This document shows, in pieces, positions 22,136 to 35,444 of a stretch of DNA of 64,000 nt. Position 1 is the stretch's first letter. The number at the start of each line of letters is the position of its first letter. The DNA is from Sipunculus nudus (Eukaryota; Annelida; Sipuncula; Golfingiida; Sipunculidae), in assembly GCA_026874595.1 (NCBI GenBank), contig CM049309.1, forward strand, positions 26,229,033 through 26,293,032, given 5' to 3'. The notes under the pieces are model-generated. The model saw only the letters and a list, made by a program, of their open reading frames with translations, had not been told where the DNA came from and searched no databases. The position numbers and the translations under genes are program-made.

Positions 22136-24580
22136 ATATAATGAGACACATGAAAACATTTAATGTTAATGATAAATAATCGACAGCCATTTTCGATGCC
22201 ATCTTTGATTTGGGTAAAGGATGAAATGACTGAAAAAAATGAAGGGTTACAAGTACACAAAATGCCTGCAAATAAGGCAATCTGTGTAACAGGTATGATA
22301 CTGAGATATGAGCACATATTTTTCTAAAGAGTTATTTACATAACTGGACCGATGGTTGTGTTGATTTAGCAGGGGACTGTAATACCGCACATCATTGGTC
22401 CCCTAAAGGGAAGCATTTAAAAGTGAGCAGCAAATATAGCTACAAGGAATCCCAACACAAATATATACGTTGAGCATTGTACTAAGATACTACCTAAAAT
22501 ATAGGCACCCCGGGGGAGCAATCGCCAGTGAATAACCCCACACAATTTATTAGCTGAGCAGGGGAGGGGTACTATCTGTAAATCGGGGTCTGAAGAAGAA
22601 CCGTTAGTATAGCGGTGAGGAATGCCACCATTCTTGTGATAGTTTTACTTTAGCAGGCTGATTTTCTAAAGGAATTAAAATTCCTTAAATAAACATTTGC
22701 GATATAACTCACACATTGGTGCATACGTGAAGCCTTTCATCCATATCTCTTAAAGCTGGTCCTTGCCATGCATAGCACTAATACACTCATTCAATCAGGA
22801 ATATTTTGCAAACTTCTATAGTCCGTTCCAGTACCCATGTCCGCATGTTTTTTTCCCGGGATAATTCTTCATATTAAATGTCGTAACGAAGCATCTTTTA
22901 TTGGTACGAAACTTTGAATTTGGATTTCAGAATACCCTTAAATTCGGTCTTTGAACGTGAAGGATTTGTATCAGACTGGCCCTGCTGGATAAAGGACTGG
23001 CAATTTGAAGGGAAGATTAAAATAGAGATTATCTTGAGAAGTGAGGTAGTAGCAGGGTGATTCAGAGAGCTTCTCGTCCTAGGTAAACTCTTCATCCTAA
23101 TTTATTGCCACTGTGCTACTATTAACTAAAAAATAGAAAACATCAATATTAATTTACTACGGATATTCACAAATAATTAATTATTATAGTTCAAATCCCA
23201 TTACGGCGTCCTAATGTCAAAGGCGACAGTAATTTTATGTGTACATTGCTTTAAGATAAGCATGAAAAATTGTTGTAATACAGCAGAACAGCACAATTTT
23301 GCTCCATTTGGCCCGAGCACGTTGACTCATTTTACACCTTGCATTAATTATAAACGGAATTCATGAGATATGACTACAGACATGACAGTATCGATTGTCT
23401 TTCATTGTTTCTTTAATTTTATTGACGACGGATACTGTTTTCCGGGCAGAAAGTTTGTTATATTCTCCATTTAAGGATAGTACCATAAAGCATCAGAGAA
23501 ATCTACTTAATTCAAAACCAGAAATAATCTCATCAAGGTCCAAAGCCAGCGGTAGTCTCATCAGGTGAGCCGCTGGCCGTCTTCCTTTTTAGAAATACGA
23601 CACCATTAAGAGGTTGATGTTTACAGAGCACGTCCCGGTATACAGCTGGTCACCCATCGATCCCTCTAAATGGCATCAGTGACATGTCATTCTTGAAACT
23701 CCCTCGCTACCCTTGTACTGAGCTTGACCAGCCCCTTCCATTTAGGACCTAGCTTTGCTTCTGGTCACACTTTAATTGCAGTGCAGACAAATTTTTATCT
23801 CAAAAGTTATGATTGTCTTTTTCAGTTGAACGGGCACGGCAATGCAGTTGGGTTGCTTTAATTACTTTTCTGGCTGGGTTGTGTAGAACCAACCGAGGTG
23901 TGATAACTCAGATTTATCGCCGCTTTATGAATGCCTTTATCTGATTATTATGTGCAGTTTAAAGTCTCTAACCATACATCGTGGTTACGTGATGGAGCTG
24001 GAGCACGGCAGACTGGAGCTTTATTGACTTGGTCTGCCCTCATGATCAATGGCGAAATGACATTCTCTTTTTGCTGGGGGTCTGCCACATAAGAATTGTC
24101 TAGATGCACTCTTCTGTATGTCATACATCGGTAAACTGCTCACAATGCACTCTGTAAGTCATACACCGGCAAACTACTCACACTGCACCCTTACCACTGA
24201 ATTTTATACACCAGTAAACCTTTATTAATCTAAGTCTGTTTCCTGATGAAATAGTTTAAATTTGTTTCTTATGTAACAGTCTATGTTTGTTTTCTTATGC
24301 AGAAAGGTTAGTTTTCTTTATGAAATAGTATAGTTTGTTTGCTAATATGGAAGTCCAGGTTTGATTCCTCATGTATGAATAGTCTATGTTTGTATTTTAC
24401 CAACTGTAACGGGTAGGGAGGGAAAACACAAAGGCGTGGATCAACAAAACTGTCATGGTACGAGTCATATTACCATGTCTTCTCATTAACTAAATAAAGT
24501 GTCAGAATTTTTTCGGTAGCGACCTGAATAAAATGTTTTTTTTTAATATTCAGTGACCGCTTGTGTGTGATAAATTACCA
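22136..24580. other. No gene seen; minor repeats
   Basis: AT-rich sequence. A tRNA-like fragment lies at 22604-22625, and a weak three-copy repeat of about 48 bp (GTCATACAYCGGTAAAC core) lies at 24104-24215. Confidence 0.4.
22604..22625 (+). pseudogene. tRNA-Asp-like D-arm fragment
   Basis: CCGTTAGTATAGCGGTGAG closely resembles the D-arm region of metazoan tRNA-Asp/Glu genes, including an A-box-like core. No B box or 3' half follows, so it is at most a truncated pseudogene or SINE head. Confidence 0.35.
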
Positions 24581-25173
24581 ACAAACATTCCATGGTAACC
24601 ACAGAAATGCTCCAGGCGTACAGCTGTACCAAAGAACATCCATGGTTACGAAAGAAATGCTTCCGGCGTACAGCTGTACCAACAAACCTGCATGGTAACC
24701 AAAGAGATGCTCCCGGCGTACAGCTGTACCAACAAACTTCCATGGTAACCAAAGAAATGCGCCCGGTGTACAGCTGTACCAACAAACTTCCATGGTAACC
24801 AAAGAAATGCTTCCGGCGTACAGCTGTACCAACAAACATCCATGGTAACCAAAGAAATACGCCCGGTGTACAGCTGTACCAACAAACATCCATGGTAACC
24901 AATGAAATGCTCCCGGCGTACAGCTGTACCAACAAACATCCATTGTAACCAAAGAAATAATCCAGGCGTACAGATATACCGACAAACATCCATGGTTACC
25001 AAAGAAGTGCTCCAGGCGTACAGCTGTACCAACAAACATCCATGGTTACCATAGAAATACTTTCGGCGTACAGCTGTACCAACAAACATCCATGGTTACC
25101 ATAGAAATACTTCCGGCGTACAGCTGTACCAACAAACATCCATGGTTACCAAAGAGATGCTCCCGGCGTACAG
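24581..25173. repeat. 50-bp minisatellite, about 12 copies
   Basis: CGGCGTACAGCTGTACC recurs every 50 bases, for example at 24664 and 24714. Each unit holds the perfect palindrome GTACAGCTGTAC and CCATGGTAACC or CCATGGTTACC. Frames are open on both strands across about 450 bp without evidence of expression. Confidence 0.95.
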
Positions 25174-27902
25174 ACAAGGAAAACGCCCCCACCTCACCTC
25201 AGTCTGCTGTTGCGACGTGCGACCCTGACCCAGGAGGGAGCGTTTGGAACAGAGTAACCCGCTCGTGTCCCGTTTATAATTTTGGTATGGATCCGATTGC
25301 GGGCATTGGTTTGTTATGTAATTGTTTCTCATATATACGGGTTTTGACTTATCTTATGGTTTTGACATATGAGAAAGACATGATTCGGATAGAATTATTT
25401 GTTCTATTAGGAAATCCAGTAAAACTCATGGTTGAATGAATGACATGTAATATGACAGAATTTGTGTGAGTGAGATTTTATCACAGTCAAACCAGTTTTC
25501 TACCTGTCTCTTCTCTTTTTATCACAAACCAGTGTTTATTTGAAATCAATGATGAAATTTATATAATTACGATCTGTTTCTAAGCTCAACCAATCCCTCC
25601 CGTTTGGAATCGTGAAGTGTTTAAACTGATAAATGCCAACATAGTTAAGGTTAGTGTAAATAACTCTTGGCTGAACCTTTTAAAACACACTTTTGGTAGA
25701 TTGTAGTTTAAAAAAAGGAGGCTTCTTGCTAATGCTGTGTTGGAGAAACCAGTTATTCCTCAGGATCCTCGAGGGGACCATTTTGCTACGGATGTTGGAG
25801 CGAGAGTTTTATTAGGTAAAATAAAGCATAATTAAATGTAGAGAAGCCTGGTCAGGTAGGGCGGGCCGCGGGCCCTCAGGGAAATAAGCAGAATTTCCCT
25901 TTCACATCCATTTTTTATCAGCTTGACGGGCACGCAACTTCACTGTGCGTCCTGTACGCTCATTTAAATTTCTGGTGGTTCACTTGACCTGTTCTGGAAC
26001 AGTATTCTGAGAGCCGGACGTTATTCATTTTGACACCAGGTTTCGTGTACAATCAATTTTACTCCGCCTTATCGGAGGATAAGACATCTTGTCTTGTAAC
26101 GTGTTCGGTTCCCATAGCAACATAGCATCGAGTAAACAGTGCATGATGTCAGTCGTTCATACTTCTAGTAGTTAATGCTTCTGGACTTCAGACGACAAGG
26201 ATTTTCTCGTTATGCATGATATGAGTTAAATAATTACTCTTGTTTTTATTCATTTTATCATTCTACGATCATAACCCCTCCCCTAATTTTTGTTAAAGTT
26301 TATGCTACTCCAGAAAATTGTTTCTTCGTGTTTGTTGAAAAATCGTAGTCACAATGAGTAGAAGCGAAATTGGAGACAAAGAATAAAGACCATGTAAGGC
26401 TTTGTAGTTAAGGGTCAGTTTTATTCCGTGGGAATACCATTAAGAAAGCTGCAACATACCATCTTTCTACAGTTGATGACCATATCAACCAAAAAATCAT
26501 AGCTATATCCCTGTTCATGCAAGCTCTACAACCAAGATCCAGGTCATGTACTTTAATATTTCCTTATTTTTTTTACTTTCGGAAGTACGCTCAGTAAATA
26601 GTCCCTTTTACTTCCGTATAAAATTTCCTCAAGGTCGTAGCTCATGGTTAAGGTTAATAAAGGTCAATCCACCATATAGATAGCCAATTATCAAATTGTT
26701 CCTCTTTGGATTATCTTGTTCAAGATATGACCAAATGAAAGGTACTTGTTGCCATTTATTTCAAGAGTTTAACGCCACATGTCAAGTGTACAATTAACTT
26801 TCGATACAAAAATGGTAATATGTTTGCCCAGCTGACATACAGTCATGCTAAGGTCTACCGATGGGTTTTTCTGTTATCCGGGTTTAACTTATCTGGCCTA
26901 GAAATTTCATGCTTAATAACTATACGGGTCTTTTGGAAATGTCCTGTAAAACTACCAATAGCTCTTACGGATGGCACATTTTACTATATAATCATTCCAT
27001 TTTAAGTGTTAATTTCGAGTAAAGATCTTCAGCAATTAATGCAATGACTGACCTTAAGTTTGTTGCGCTTATTCACCTGTTGAATGATAATTATATGTTG
27101 TATGATATTAGCAGCAACGGTGAAAGTTTAATCTTGAATGATAAATTATTTTGATTTTGCCTGTCAGAATTATAACCTTGTCATCATTGAAAATATCAAC
27201 AAAATTAGGTGAACTTTGTCATGAAAAATTGACAAATTAAAATGAAATTGCACCGCAATCATTCCATTCTGAGTATAGATCACATTGAAATTCCAATTTC
27301 TCATTACTGATGTATTTGCTTGACATTTACTGTACTCTTTCGTGGTGGGTAGCTTCTTCCGTGGTATGAGTTTAATGGCACCACCTATATAAATTTAATA
27401 TGGATGTTCATGACTGTGAGCTGAGACTGGCAACTAACATTCAATTCTCTGCCAATAAAATTGATATACTGTACTTGTCAACTCTATTTCCTGGTTATAA
27501 TAAAAATCTGAAATAAAAAAATCAAGTGAACTGGTTCAAGGAAAATAAAAAATATGTTATTTCTTGTATGCGTTATACTTTGTACTAAATTCTAATGTAA
27601 TGTGCTTTAAAATTAAAAATTAAAATTAATCATCTCCTCCTGCAAAACGATTATATATGTCAATATTAGCCCGTAATGTCATGGTAGTCAGTCGATATCT
27701 CACTTATTTTTTTACTTAAATTTTGATCCTGTAAAAAAATATTTTTTTAAATTAAAAAATACTTATATAAAAATCATAAAAAAAAATGAATACTTGATCT
27801 GCCACAAACACGTGGTATTAAGACTCAGACCTGTATTGCTGCTGTGTTGATTTAAATCTGAGCTGCATTTAAGTTTTCTTTTGAAAATAGTAGTAAATAA
27901 GT

Positions 27903-27904
<2 letters not shown>
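25174..27904. other. No gene seen
   Basis: AT-rich sequence. Short open frames (for example 26820-27005) show no recognisable motif. Confidence 0.45.
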
Positions 27905-27947
<43 letters not shown>

Positions 27948-27972
27948 ACAATATATATAGTATATATATAAT
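27905..27972. repeat. TA microsatellite
   Basis: About twenty TA units followed by interrupted TA repeats. Minus-strand Tyr-Ile frames across it are artefacts. Confidence 0.95.
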
Positions 27973-28659
27973 GTACTTTTTTCCGCGTACCTCTTTACAG
28001 CTCCGGTTACCTTGTTGTCTAAAATTCCGCTAAAATGGAAACATATAATCCTCACACCTTTATTTGCCTTTTACGTGTCTGAAAATCAAATGATTATTGC
28101 CGGAAATCGAAGATTTCTGCAAGCAGTTTGGTCAGCTGCGTGTGTCTGTTTGTTGCTTGCTGGGGCAAGCACGTTGGTAAGTAGTGTTACATGGTTTTAT
28201 TACAAGTCCCACAGTATCTTGTAAAACGATATATTGCGAGATTAATCTAAGGATCCCCCAGAGACCATTAATTTGCAGGAACTCTTTTAAACTTTTACAT
28301 CTTATGTCTTATACTAATATCTCGAAAGTGATTATCTGAAAATAGCAGCTAGGGGGTGCTGCACTCGAAACACTTCAACATATAATTTTTGGCCATATCT
28401 CCAAAAGAATTAACCTTACCCATATACATTATAACTCTTTTTTTCCTCTATGCTTTCTCCATTAGATGGTTTGGTCAGATAACATCTCTGATGTGTCAGT
28501 GTGTCAGTATGTCCGTCTGTTTGTCAGTTGTTGTCGCCTCCCTGTTTGTTCTTTCGTCTGACATAGGGCATTTCACAGGCCATCATGTTTTAGCAGGATC
28601 TCTGAATCTTATAACGGTGATAGAACCAATGTTCTAAAAGGTTTCATGTCTTTTAATGT
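27973..28659. other. No gene seen
   Basis: Contains a GTCCGTCTGTTTGTCAG segment near 28508, reminiscent in reverse of the ACGG-type tails found elsewhere in the window. Confidence 0.4.
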
Positions 28660-29400
28660 TAATAGGTCAAAGTTAAAGGTAAAGCTCGTAAAAAAAAAAC
28701 ACAAACTCGTTTTTTCTTTATATCTTCATAAAATTCATCGTAGCTACCTAAACTGTAGCTCATTTTAATTGCCATTCTATGGCCTTTTTTTCTGATGTTT
28801 AACTTTTTCACTCTGCTGTTACCATGGTTACGCATTGGTAAGGTAAATTTATGATATTCCAAAATATGGGGTCTAATTTTTCTGTTTTCGATTTTGTACG
28901 AATTCTCGCGAAATCTTGTACCCTTTTGCGTCAAACGAGATATTACGAGATTTCCCTTTTTTTTGCTGTACAGACTCTAATTCTCAAGCAATCGCTCTTA
29001 AATATTTTATATCGCTGATGAAAAAACAACACTCCACGAAACTTTTGGTTTTTAATTAAGTTAGGTCAAGCTCAAGGTCAAGGTCACCGAAAAACCCCAA
29101 AATATCATTTTGCTCATAATTAGTCGAAGATTGACCTATCTTCACAAAGTGTAGCTCATTTTATTCGTCCCTGCATTTTCCACTATGTTTTGTCCGTTCA
29201 TCCACGATTTTTCAATATCAGCATGAATACCTAAAGTGTTTCTGCTCTCCCAGAACATTGCTAATTCAAATTTCTGTCTTCTGTTGTTCCCCAGTCTTCC
29301 TGTCTCTCTGTTAAATGTCAACTTCCGGCAAGCGCTCGACCATTGGTCGTCTAGTTTTGTCAGGTATTTCTTTATTGCCATGCATTCTTTTAACTTTATT
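28660..29400. repeat. Diverged dispersed repeat, two related units
   Basis: AGGTCAAAGTTAAAGGTAAAG near 28667 and AGGTCAAGCTCAAGGTCAAGG near 29063 each lead to a TGTAGCTCATTTTA block (28757 and 29151). Unit spacing is about 395 bp. AAGGTCAAGGTCACC motifs of this kind recur at 54.4-54.9 kb. Confidence 0.55.
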
Positions 29401-29667
29401 TAAAAAAAAACAATTTATAGCATTTCCCAAAATGTATACAAGTTCAATGCACTGACTTTAAGATATGACCTTAAATTTGATCTGTTAACGTGAGATATAA
29501 TCCTCTGAATTTGTTTCCATGGAACAAAAATTAGAAATACTACAAGACTGACTTTTCACTTGCTTGTTGACGCTTAATCTGTAAAAAGAATAGCAACAAT
29601 TTATTTAAAGATTTATATGGTAACAAGATATACAACAATGTATGTTGCCTGCTTTGTTCATTAAACT

Positions 29668-29797
29668 GACACGGGACATTATAACCTGACCACTGACACT
29701 GGACTTTCACGGGAGATCATAACATGACTATTGACACTGGACCCGCATGGGAGATCATAACCTGACCACCGGCACTGGACTCCCATGGGGGATTACA
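29668..29797. repeat. 38-bp tandem repeat, three to four copies
   Basis: GATCATAACNTGAC recurs at 29715 and 29753, with flanking GACACTGGAC blocks and a diverged unit on each side. Confidence 0.75.
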
Positions 29798-31439
29798 ACA
29801 TTGTGGGCAATTGTACACAGTTTGATTTCTTTACCTGTAGTTACACCTGCACACATGAGGTGTACTGCTGATTGTATATTAAACTTCTGAACATCTCCTG
29901 GTCCAACCATCCAAATTTTACTCACCATTAGTCAGTCATGAGCTATTGTCTTTAGTTATCCCTTATCTCGACACAGGAATTTGATGGCCAGTGTCGGGAG
30001 GTTCAGACTTGTGGTTTGACCATGATTTACGATTACAGAAGACTGATCTTTGTTTTCCAGAGCCGCCATTACTGTGCACTAGCTTATGGAGGCCACTAAC
30101 CGTGTCACGGCCCGGACAACTCTATGAAGACAAGAACAGCTGTATTTTTACTGGATGACCTTTCGCACTGTGGTAGTCCCCACGTGGTCTATAAATATTG
30201 TTCACTTCTTTCGTGGTGCCTCCGGGGACCAGGAACCACCACCATTTTGATCATATGAGGATAACTGCGGCAAACATGGTCAAAGTTCACAGCGTCTGTT
30301 CATAATTTCAGATTTCTGCCATGTTTAGCACATGTATAGGCCAATAAGGGTATTCATTAATGATATTATATATTGATTTAATAAACATTTAATAACCGAT
30401 TCCTTTAAACTGAAGATGCAAGTGGGGACAAATTTCTTATGAATAGTTACGGAAAAGTTATAATTTTAGGTAATATATTTCAGTTATGAATACAACAATA
30501 AAATTAAAAATGTATAAATGTTCACATTGACCAGACCATTGAAGACCACACCATTGAAGATCGTGTTCTGTATCTGCATAATGACAGCACAGAACCTGAA
30601 GACATTCCCCTTATATATGGTTGACCTTCACGATACAAGATGAGTAACGATATGAACACTCAGATCGGATAATCTGCATGCTCTCTGAATGTCAGACAAC
30701 TGTAAAGAAAGGTTAATGTTGGCCTGATGGTTATTGATTTTCCCTCATAATTCTTACGACGAAACATAAAATCAGAAACTGCTGTATAATGGAAATACTG
30801 CTGTACATTGGCCGTTAAATCCAGTCCGTATGACCACCTTGTATGCCATCAAATCAGCCCCTGCTATTTCTCCGAATGGTCCCAACGTCATCAGCGTATA
30901 AACGATCAGCCACCACATGCCGGACTGAGCGCAATCCCAGGCTGCTGCACATAACATGTCTATGGACAAATATTCCCGCTGTCTGTAAAATATTAAAGCT
31001 TTAATTGACTGTACGGCCGAGAGGTACCTCCGTATAGGAACAATCTTATTGACGCTCTTCTTACGCAATGATATTAATATTCAAATTAGATTTTGTGGCA
31101 AAGGAATATATTAATAACTGATTTTCTTCCTCAAAGCTGTCGGCAAAATTTGCACGTCACTAGACCATATTTTTTTCACTTGCTGATGGTCTTTCATTTA
31201 CAGGTAAACGAGTCAAATGTAAAATCTCAATATCAAATACTGTTTATTTACAAATACACGAATCAAATGTTAGGTCTAACAAGTGACCTATTGGGCATGA
31301 AGCTCGGCTAAATTTCACATTCAGGTGACGCATGTAATAATTATTTAAGTTATGATCTGGTGAAAAATATTTGTTAAGTAAACTTTAACAACGGGGAGAA
31401 ATACTCCCAGAGTGCTCAAAATCATGCCCTTTGCCCCTC
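29798..31439. other. No gene seen
   Basis: No convincing coding frame or repeat. The 98-codon minus-strand frame at 30772-31068 has no recognisable motif. Confidence 0.4.
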
Positions 31440-32799
31440 TTCCTTAGAAAATAAGTTACAGCGACCTTAGTTAGGGTTTCAAAGAAGATTTTAAAAGGAA
31501 CTCCCTAGATACTAAGTTAGAAGTTTCCACATCCAACTGCTTACGATTTGTGTCTATCTGACTTATAGGCTACTCGAATCATGTTTTTTTTCACACAGAT
31601 CGCAGAATATAGGTCAAAGTAACCTTATTTTGGGTTTCCTAGAAGATTTTTTAATAGGGACCTCCCTTAATCTTAATTAAATTAGAAGTTCCAGGTAAAT
31701 TAGAAGTTTCTTGGTCCAACTGAAACACATCCTGCAAATCTGTCTTACAGGGTGCTTAGATAAGGTTCTTTCACATTTGTTGCAGAATACAGGTCAAAGT
31801 GACCTTATTTCAGATGTTTCATGGAGACTTTACAATGACCTTCCTTTACATTCTTAAGAATGACGTTTCTAGATGCGACAGTTACGATATGTGCCTTGTC
31901 TGACTTTCAGGGTCCTTGAAATTAAAACCTTACAGAATATGGGTCATAACCTAATCTCAGGTGTTGAAAGAGATTTGCCAAATTCCTTGAATATAAAGTT
32001 AGAAAGTTTTACTTCCAAAGATAATGATTTGTGCCCACCTGATTTTCGCAGTACTTAATCATGTCTTTTTCCTTTAGTTTACATAAACCGTATGACCAAA
32101 TTTCAGGGTTCAAAGTAGACCTGCCAAGGACCTCCCTGGATGTCATATTAGAATGTTCTAGGTCCAACAGTAAAGTTTTGTGCCCTGTTGGACTTTCTTG
32201 GGTCTCAAAAACAGAATATATAGGTTACCATGACCTTATTTAAGGTTTCCATTGAGATTTGACAAAGACATCTTTACGTTAGATTAATTCTTTACGATCT
32301 ATGGGCTAACGGATACAGTATGTGCAATGTCTGACCTTTGGGTGCTAATAGTCATATTTTTGGCCAGGAGCACATATAGAAAATAGGTCACTAACCTATG
32401 TTCAGGATTTCAAGAACCTCCGTGAATGTTGCGTTAGAAGATTCTAGGCTTACGGATACAAGTTGTGCCCTATCGGACTGAATAGGCACCCAAAATCATG
32501 TTTTCGTAGAATTTAGGTCATCATGACCATATTTCAGGTTTCCAAGGAGATTTGCGTAGGACTCCATAAATGTACAGTTAGAGGTTTCGAGGTCAAACGG
32601 TTACGGTTTTTGACCTGTTAACGTCTGGACTGCTTCATTTGAAGGTCTCAAAAATAAAGAAATCAATGGGTAAAGAATAAAAAATAAAGGTGTGGCGCTA
32701 TGAATTTATTTAAATATGTAACACTCATGCACCATTTTATAAGCGCAGAATACGATCAACTCATAATAAATGGATGACTATTGCAGTACTTATTATGAT

Positions 32800-33195
32800 A
32801 CACTCCAGAGAATCCGCCCATAAGGAAAGCTAAACTATTAAATAATACCGGTGACTGGAAATTGTATAGATGTCTTCGAAACCAAGTTACTAAAGAAATA
32901 CGTAAAGCTCGTCGTCAGTATTATAATAAATTAATCTTGTATAATAATTCTAAACCAGGCGGAATCTGGAAGACCTTAAAGCATTTAATACCGTCTAAAT
33001 CAAACAATAATACTTCTAGACTCGATATAAGTCCAAATAAATTCAACGATTTTTTTAGTATGATGGGGACTAATATTGGTGATAGTTTTCATAACACCAA
33101 CCCTATCGATAGCGTCCCGGAACCTCCTCCACCCAAAGCCTTCCATTTCCGTCCGTTTCAACAAACTTCGTTTTATCACAATAATTAAAAATTAG
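32800..33195 (+). pseudogene. LINE ORF2 linker before RT
   Basis: The frame reads ENPPIRKAKLLNN, then RNQVTKEIRKARRQYYNKLI and GIWKTLKHLIPSK, the basic, helix-rich stretch that lies between endonuclease and RT in such elements. It ends at TAA near 33188, where a frameshift separates it from the RT. Confidence 0.85.
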
Positions 33196-34410
33196 CCCTC
33201 GTATCCCTGACGATATTCTTGGTATGTCTGGTTTTCTTCTAAAAATAGCCGCTCCATTAATTTCACAAAGTCTTGCGTATCTGTTTAAATGTTCTCTTCA
33301 AAGTGGTATAATCCCTAATGATTGGAAAACTGCCAAGATCGTTCCTATATATAAAGGCTCGGGTAAGAAGAGTGACCCAAATAATTATCGACCAATATCT
33401 ATCATGGGTCATATACCTAAGATATTGGAATCATTCGTCAAACATAACTTAATTTCCATTTTCTCGGATAAACAATTTGCTTATCTCTCAAATAGATCTG
33501 CGCCTCTCGCACTGCACACAGTGATAGATGAATGTATAACAAACATGAACAATAATAAAATTACTGCAGCTTGCTTCATGGACATAAGAAAAGGATTTGA
33601 CAGCCTAAATCATTCAGTTTTATTAAGCAAACTAAAACAATACGGCGTAATCGATACTGAACTTATTTGGTTTAAAAACTATTTGTCTAACAGAAGACAA
33701 TTAGTATGTGTGAATGGAGAACTCTCTAAAGAGTGCGTTTTGAATAACGGGACCCCTCAATGCACAATTCTAGGTCCGGTTTTATTCCTTGTGTATATTA
33801 ATGACTTGCCTAAATATTTAAAAGAGAAATGTATGATATGTGCGGATGACATCTAAATATATACTTCCTCAGATTCACCCACTGAGGCGACTAACCGCCT
33901 TCAGAATCTTATTGACATCGCTCTTGAGTGGTTACATAATCACCGACTTTGTATAAACCCTCTAAAATCCACGTTAATTTTATTCGGCAAAAATCAGAAA
34001 ACCCGATCTCTCGATTCAGAGATCATTATAAATGATATCACATTACATCCTGTCCAGAGTACGAAATTATTAGGTATAATCATTGACTCTAATCTGACTT
34101 GGAGAGAGCATATTCAGCTTCTATGCGAAAAATTAAAATCTAAATTAGGAATACTCTTTCGCCTCAGTAAGATACTGTCGACTACCAGCCTGAATTACGT
34201 ATATTTTGCCCTTTTTCAAAGTCAAATAGATTACTGCATATCTGTTTGGGGCAATTGTTTTAAATCTTATTTAAATAGAGTCCAAAGGCTTCAGAACAAA
34301 GCCGCACGCGTCGTTACAAAAAATTTTGACAATAACACTTCGTCTGCGTCATTAATTAAACAACTAGGTTGTATGACTGTGGAAGAAAGGTATCGGTATT
34401 TTGTGTTCAA
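33196..34410 (+). pseudogene. LINE reverse transcriptase, one stop and one frameshift
   Basis: Order on the plus strand: ISPRIPDDILG (33196), WKTAKIVPIYKGSGKKSDPN then YRPISI (about 33320-33400), CFMDIRKGFDSLNH (about 33574), GTPQCTILGPVLFLVYINDL (about 33750, with Cys for the usual Gly after Gln), and CADD (33841-33852). A TAA directly after CADDI (33854-33856) is the only stop until the frame shifts near 34395. Downstream lie KLLGIIIDSNLTWREHI (thumb) and SVWGNC and RLQNKAARVV motifs. In an active element this protein reverse-transcribes its own mRNA at a nicked target. This copy is dead but only mildly damaged. Confidence 0.92.
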
Positions 34411-34658
34411 TTGTATATAAATGTTTGTCTGGAGACGTACCTGGATATTTTAAAACTGTTCTCAGGTTGCAACGGATGCCACATGTAACACGATCTTCCG
34501 ACAGCCATAATTACATTTTACCGAAGCCCAGGCGTGAACGTTTTAAATCTAGTTTTAGCTATGCAGGTCCATATCTATGGAATCAACTGCCTCTATCCTT
34601 AAAGTATGCCTCTGATCACGACCATTTTAAGCGTTTATATAGATGTTTGATGCGATGA
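34395..34658 (+). pseudogene. LINE ORF2 C-terminus
   Basis: Reads YKCLSGDVPGYF, LPKPRRERFKSSFSYAGPYL then WNQLPLSL, and stops at TGA (34656-34658). It corresponds to the C-terminus at 21505-21690. It is displaced by one base from the RT frame. Confidence 0.88.
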
Positions 34659-35321
34659 TAGCACAATGTTATATTATTCTTACTCGTATATTACCACAAA
34701 ACTACCTTTCATCAATTTCATGAGATTGATATGTATTTTATTTTATTTTCAATGTAACGACTATGTTCCATTAATGCATAACATCTTTAAATCGTTCGCG
34801 CTATATATTGAACTATTTATTCAATATATATAACACTATGTCATGTTTAATCTGTATATGTATGATGTATATTTTATTCATTTTATATATTATAACTTTA
34901 TCCAGGACCCTGTTGAAAACCAGCAAATGTGCTGAATATAGGCTATCCTGGTAAAAGATGTTTGAAATAAAATAAATAAATAAATAAGGTGACGCCACCA
35001 GTCTTCAGGAACTGATGAAACTGTCCATGATCCATATGCATAGAAAATGTCATGGCAATCAAGGCATTAGTGATTCAGATACTTGAGCCTTTGGACCAAT
35101 TAAAAATACTTCTAGGGCCCATAACTCAGATATTCTATGTCGCAGTGTCCTAATTTCATGTGCCCTAATTGATTTTTCAAGTTAGAAGATTCTTGGTCCA
35201 GCGGTTACGATTTGTGCCCTATTAACGGACGATACTAACGGACGGTCGAATAGAGAGACGACGGACAAAGAGTGATCGCTACAGCTGAGATGACTTTCAA
35301 TCTACCTGTTTAGTCTACCTG

Positions 35322-35360
35322 GCGTATATATATATATATTTATATATATATATATATATA

Positions 35361-35440
<80 letters not shown>
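35322..35440. repeat. (TA)n(CA)n(TA)n compound microsatellite
   Basis: TA repeats, then about twenty CA units, then about twenty TA units, directly downstream of the tandem-core element. Confidence 0.95.

Positions 35441-35444
<4 letters not shown>

Larger units (their letters stand above)
32795..34985 (+). mobile_element. LINE (non-LTR retrotransposon), 5'-truncated
   Basis: It encodes the end of the endonuclease-RT linker, the reverse transcriptase, and the C-terminal region, followed by about 320 bp of 3' UTR with terminal stem-loop and GAAATAAAATAAATAAATAAATAA-type tail (first bases given). The endonuclease domain is absent because of 5' truncation. The CADD active-site box and the GTPQ-ILGPVLFLVYIND block place it in the Jockey/CR1-like span of non-LTR elements. 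The exact clade is not decided. Confidence 0.92.
31440..35310. mobile_element. Tandem-core, ACGG-tailed element hosting a LINE
   Basis: About eight diverged units of 130-180 bp (31440-32640) share the order AGGTCA, TGACCTTATTTCAGG, GTTTC, GAGATTT, CCTCC, GTTAGAAG, GGTCCAACGGTTACG, TTGTGCCC, GACTTTC. After the LINE (32795-34985), the same vocabulary resumes near 35160 (GTTAGAAGATTCTTGGTCCA, then GGTTACGATTTGTGCCC), followed by an ACGGACG tract and AGCTGAGATGAC at about 35220-35310. The parts on either side of the LINE therefore belong together. The class is unknown, but it parallels the insertion at 1889-5026. Confidence 0.65.

Noticed and set aside
24543-25439. Overlapping 147-154 codon frames rich in Cys and Trp
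   Set aside because: Products of the 50-bp minisatellite in three minus frames; the plus frame at 25092-25439 only extends out of the array.
27763-28055. Tyr/Ile repeat frames
   Set aside because: Caused by a TA microsatellite.
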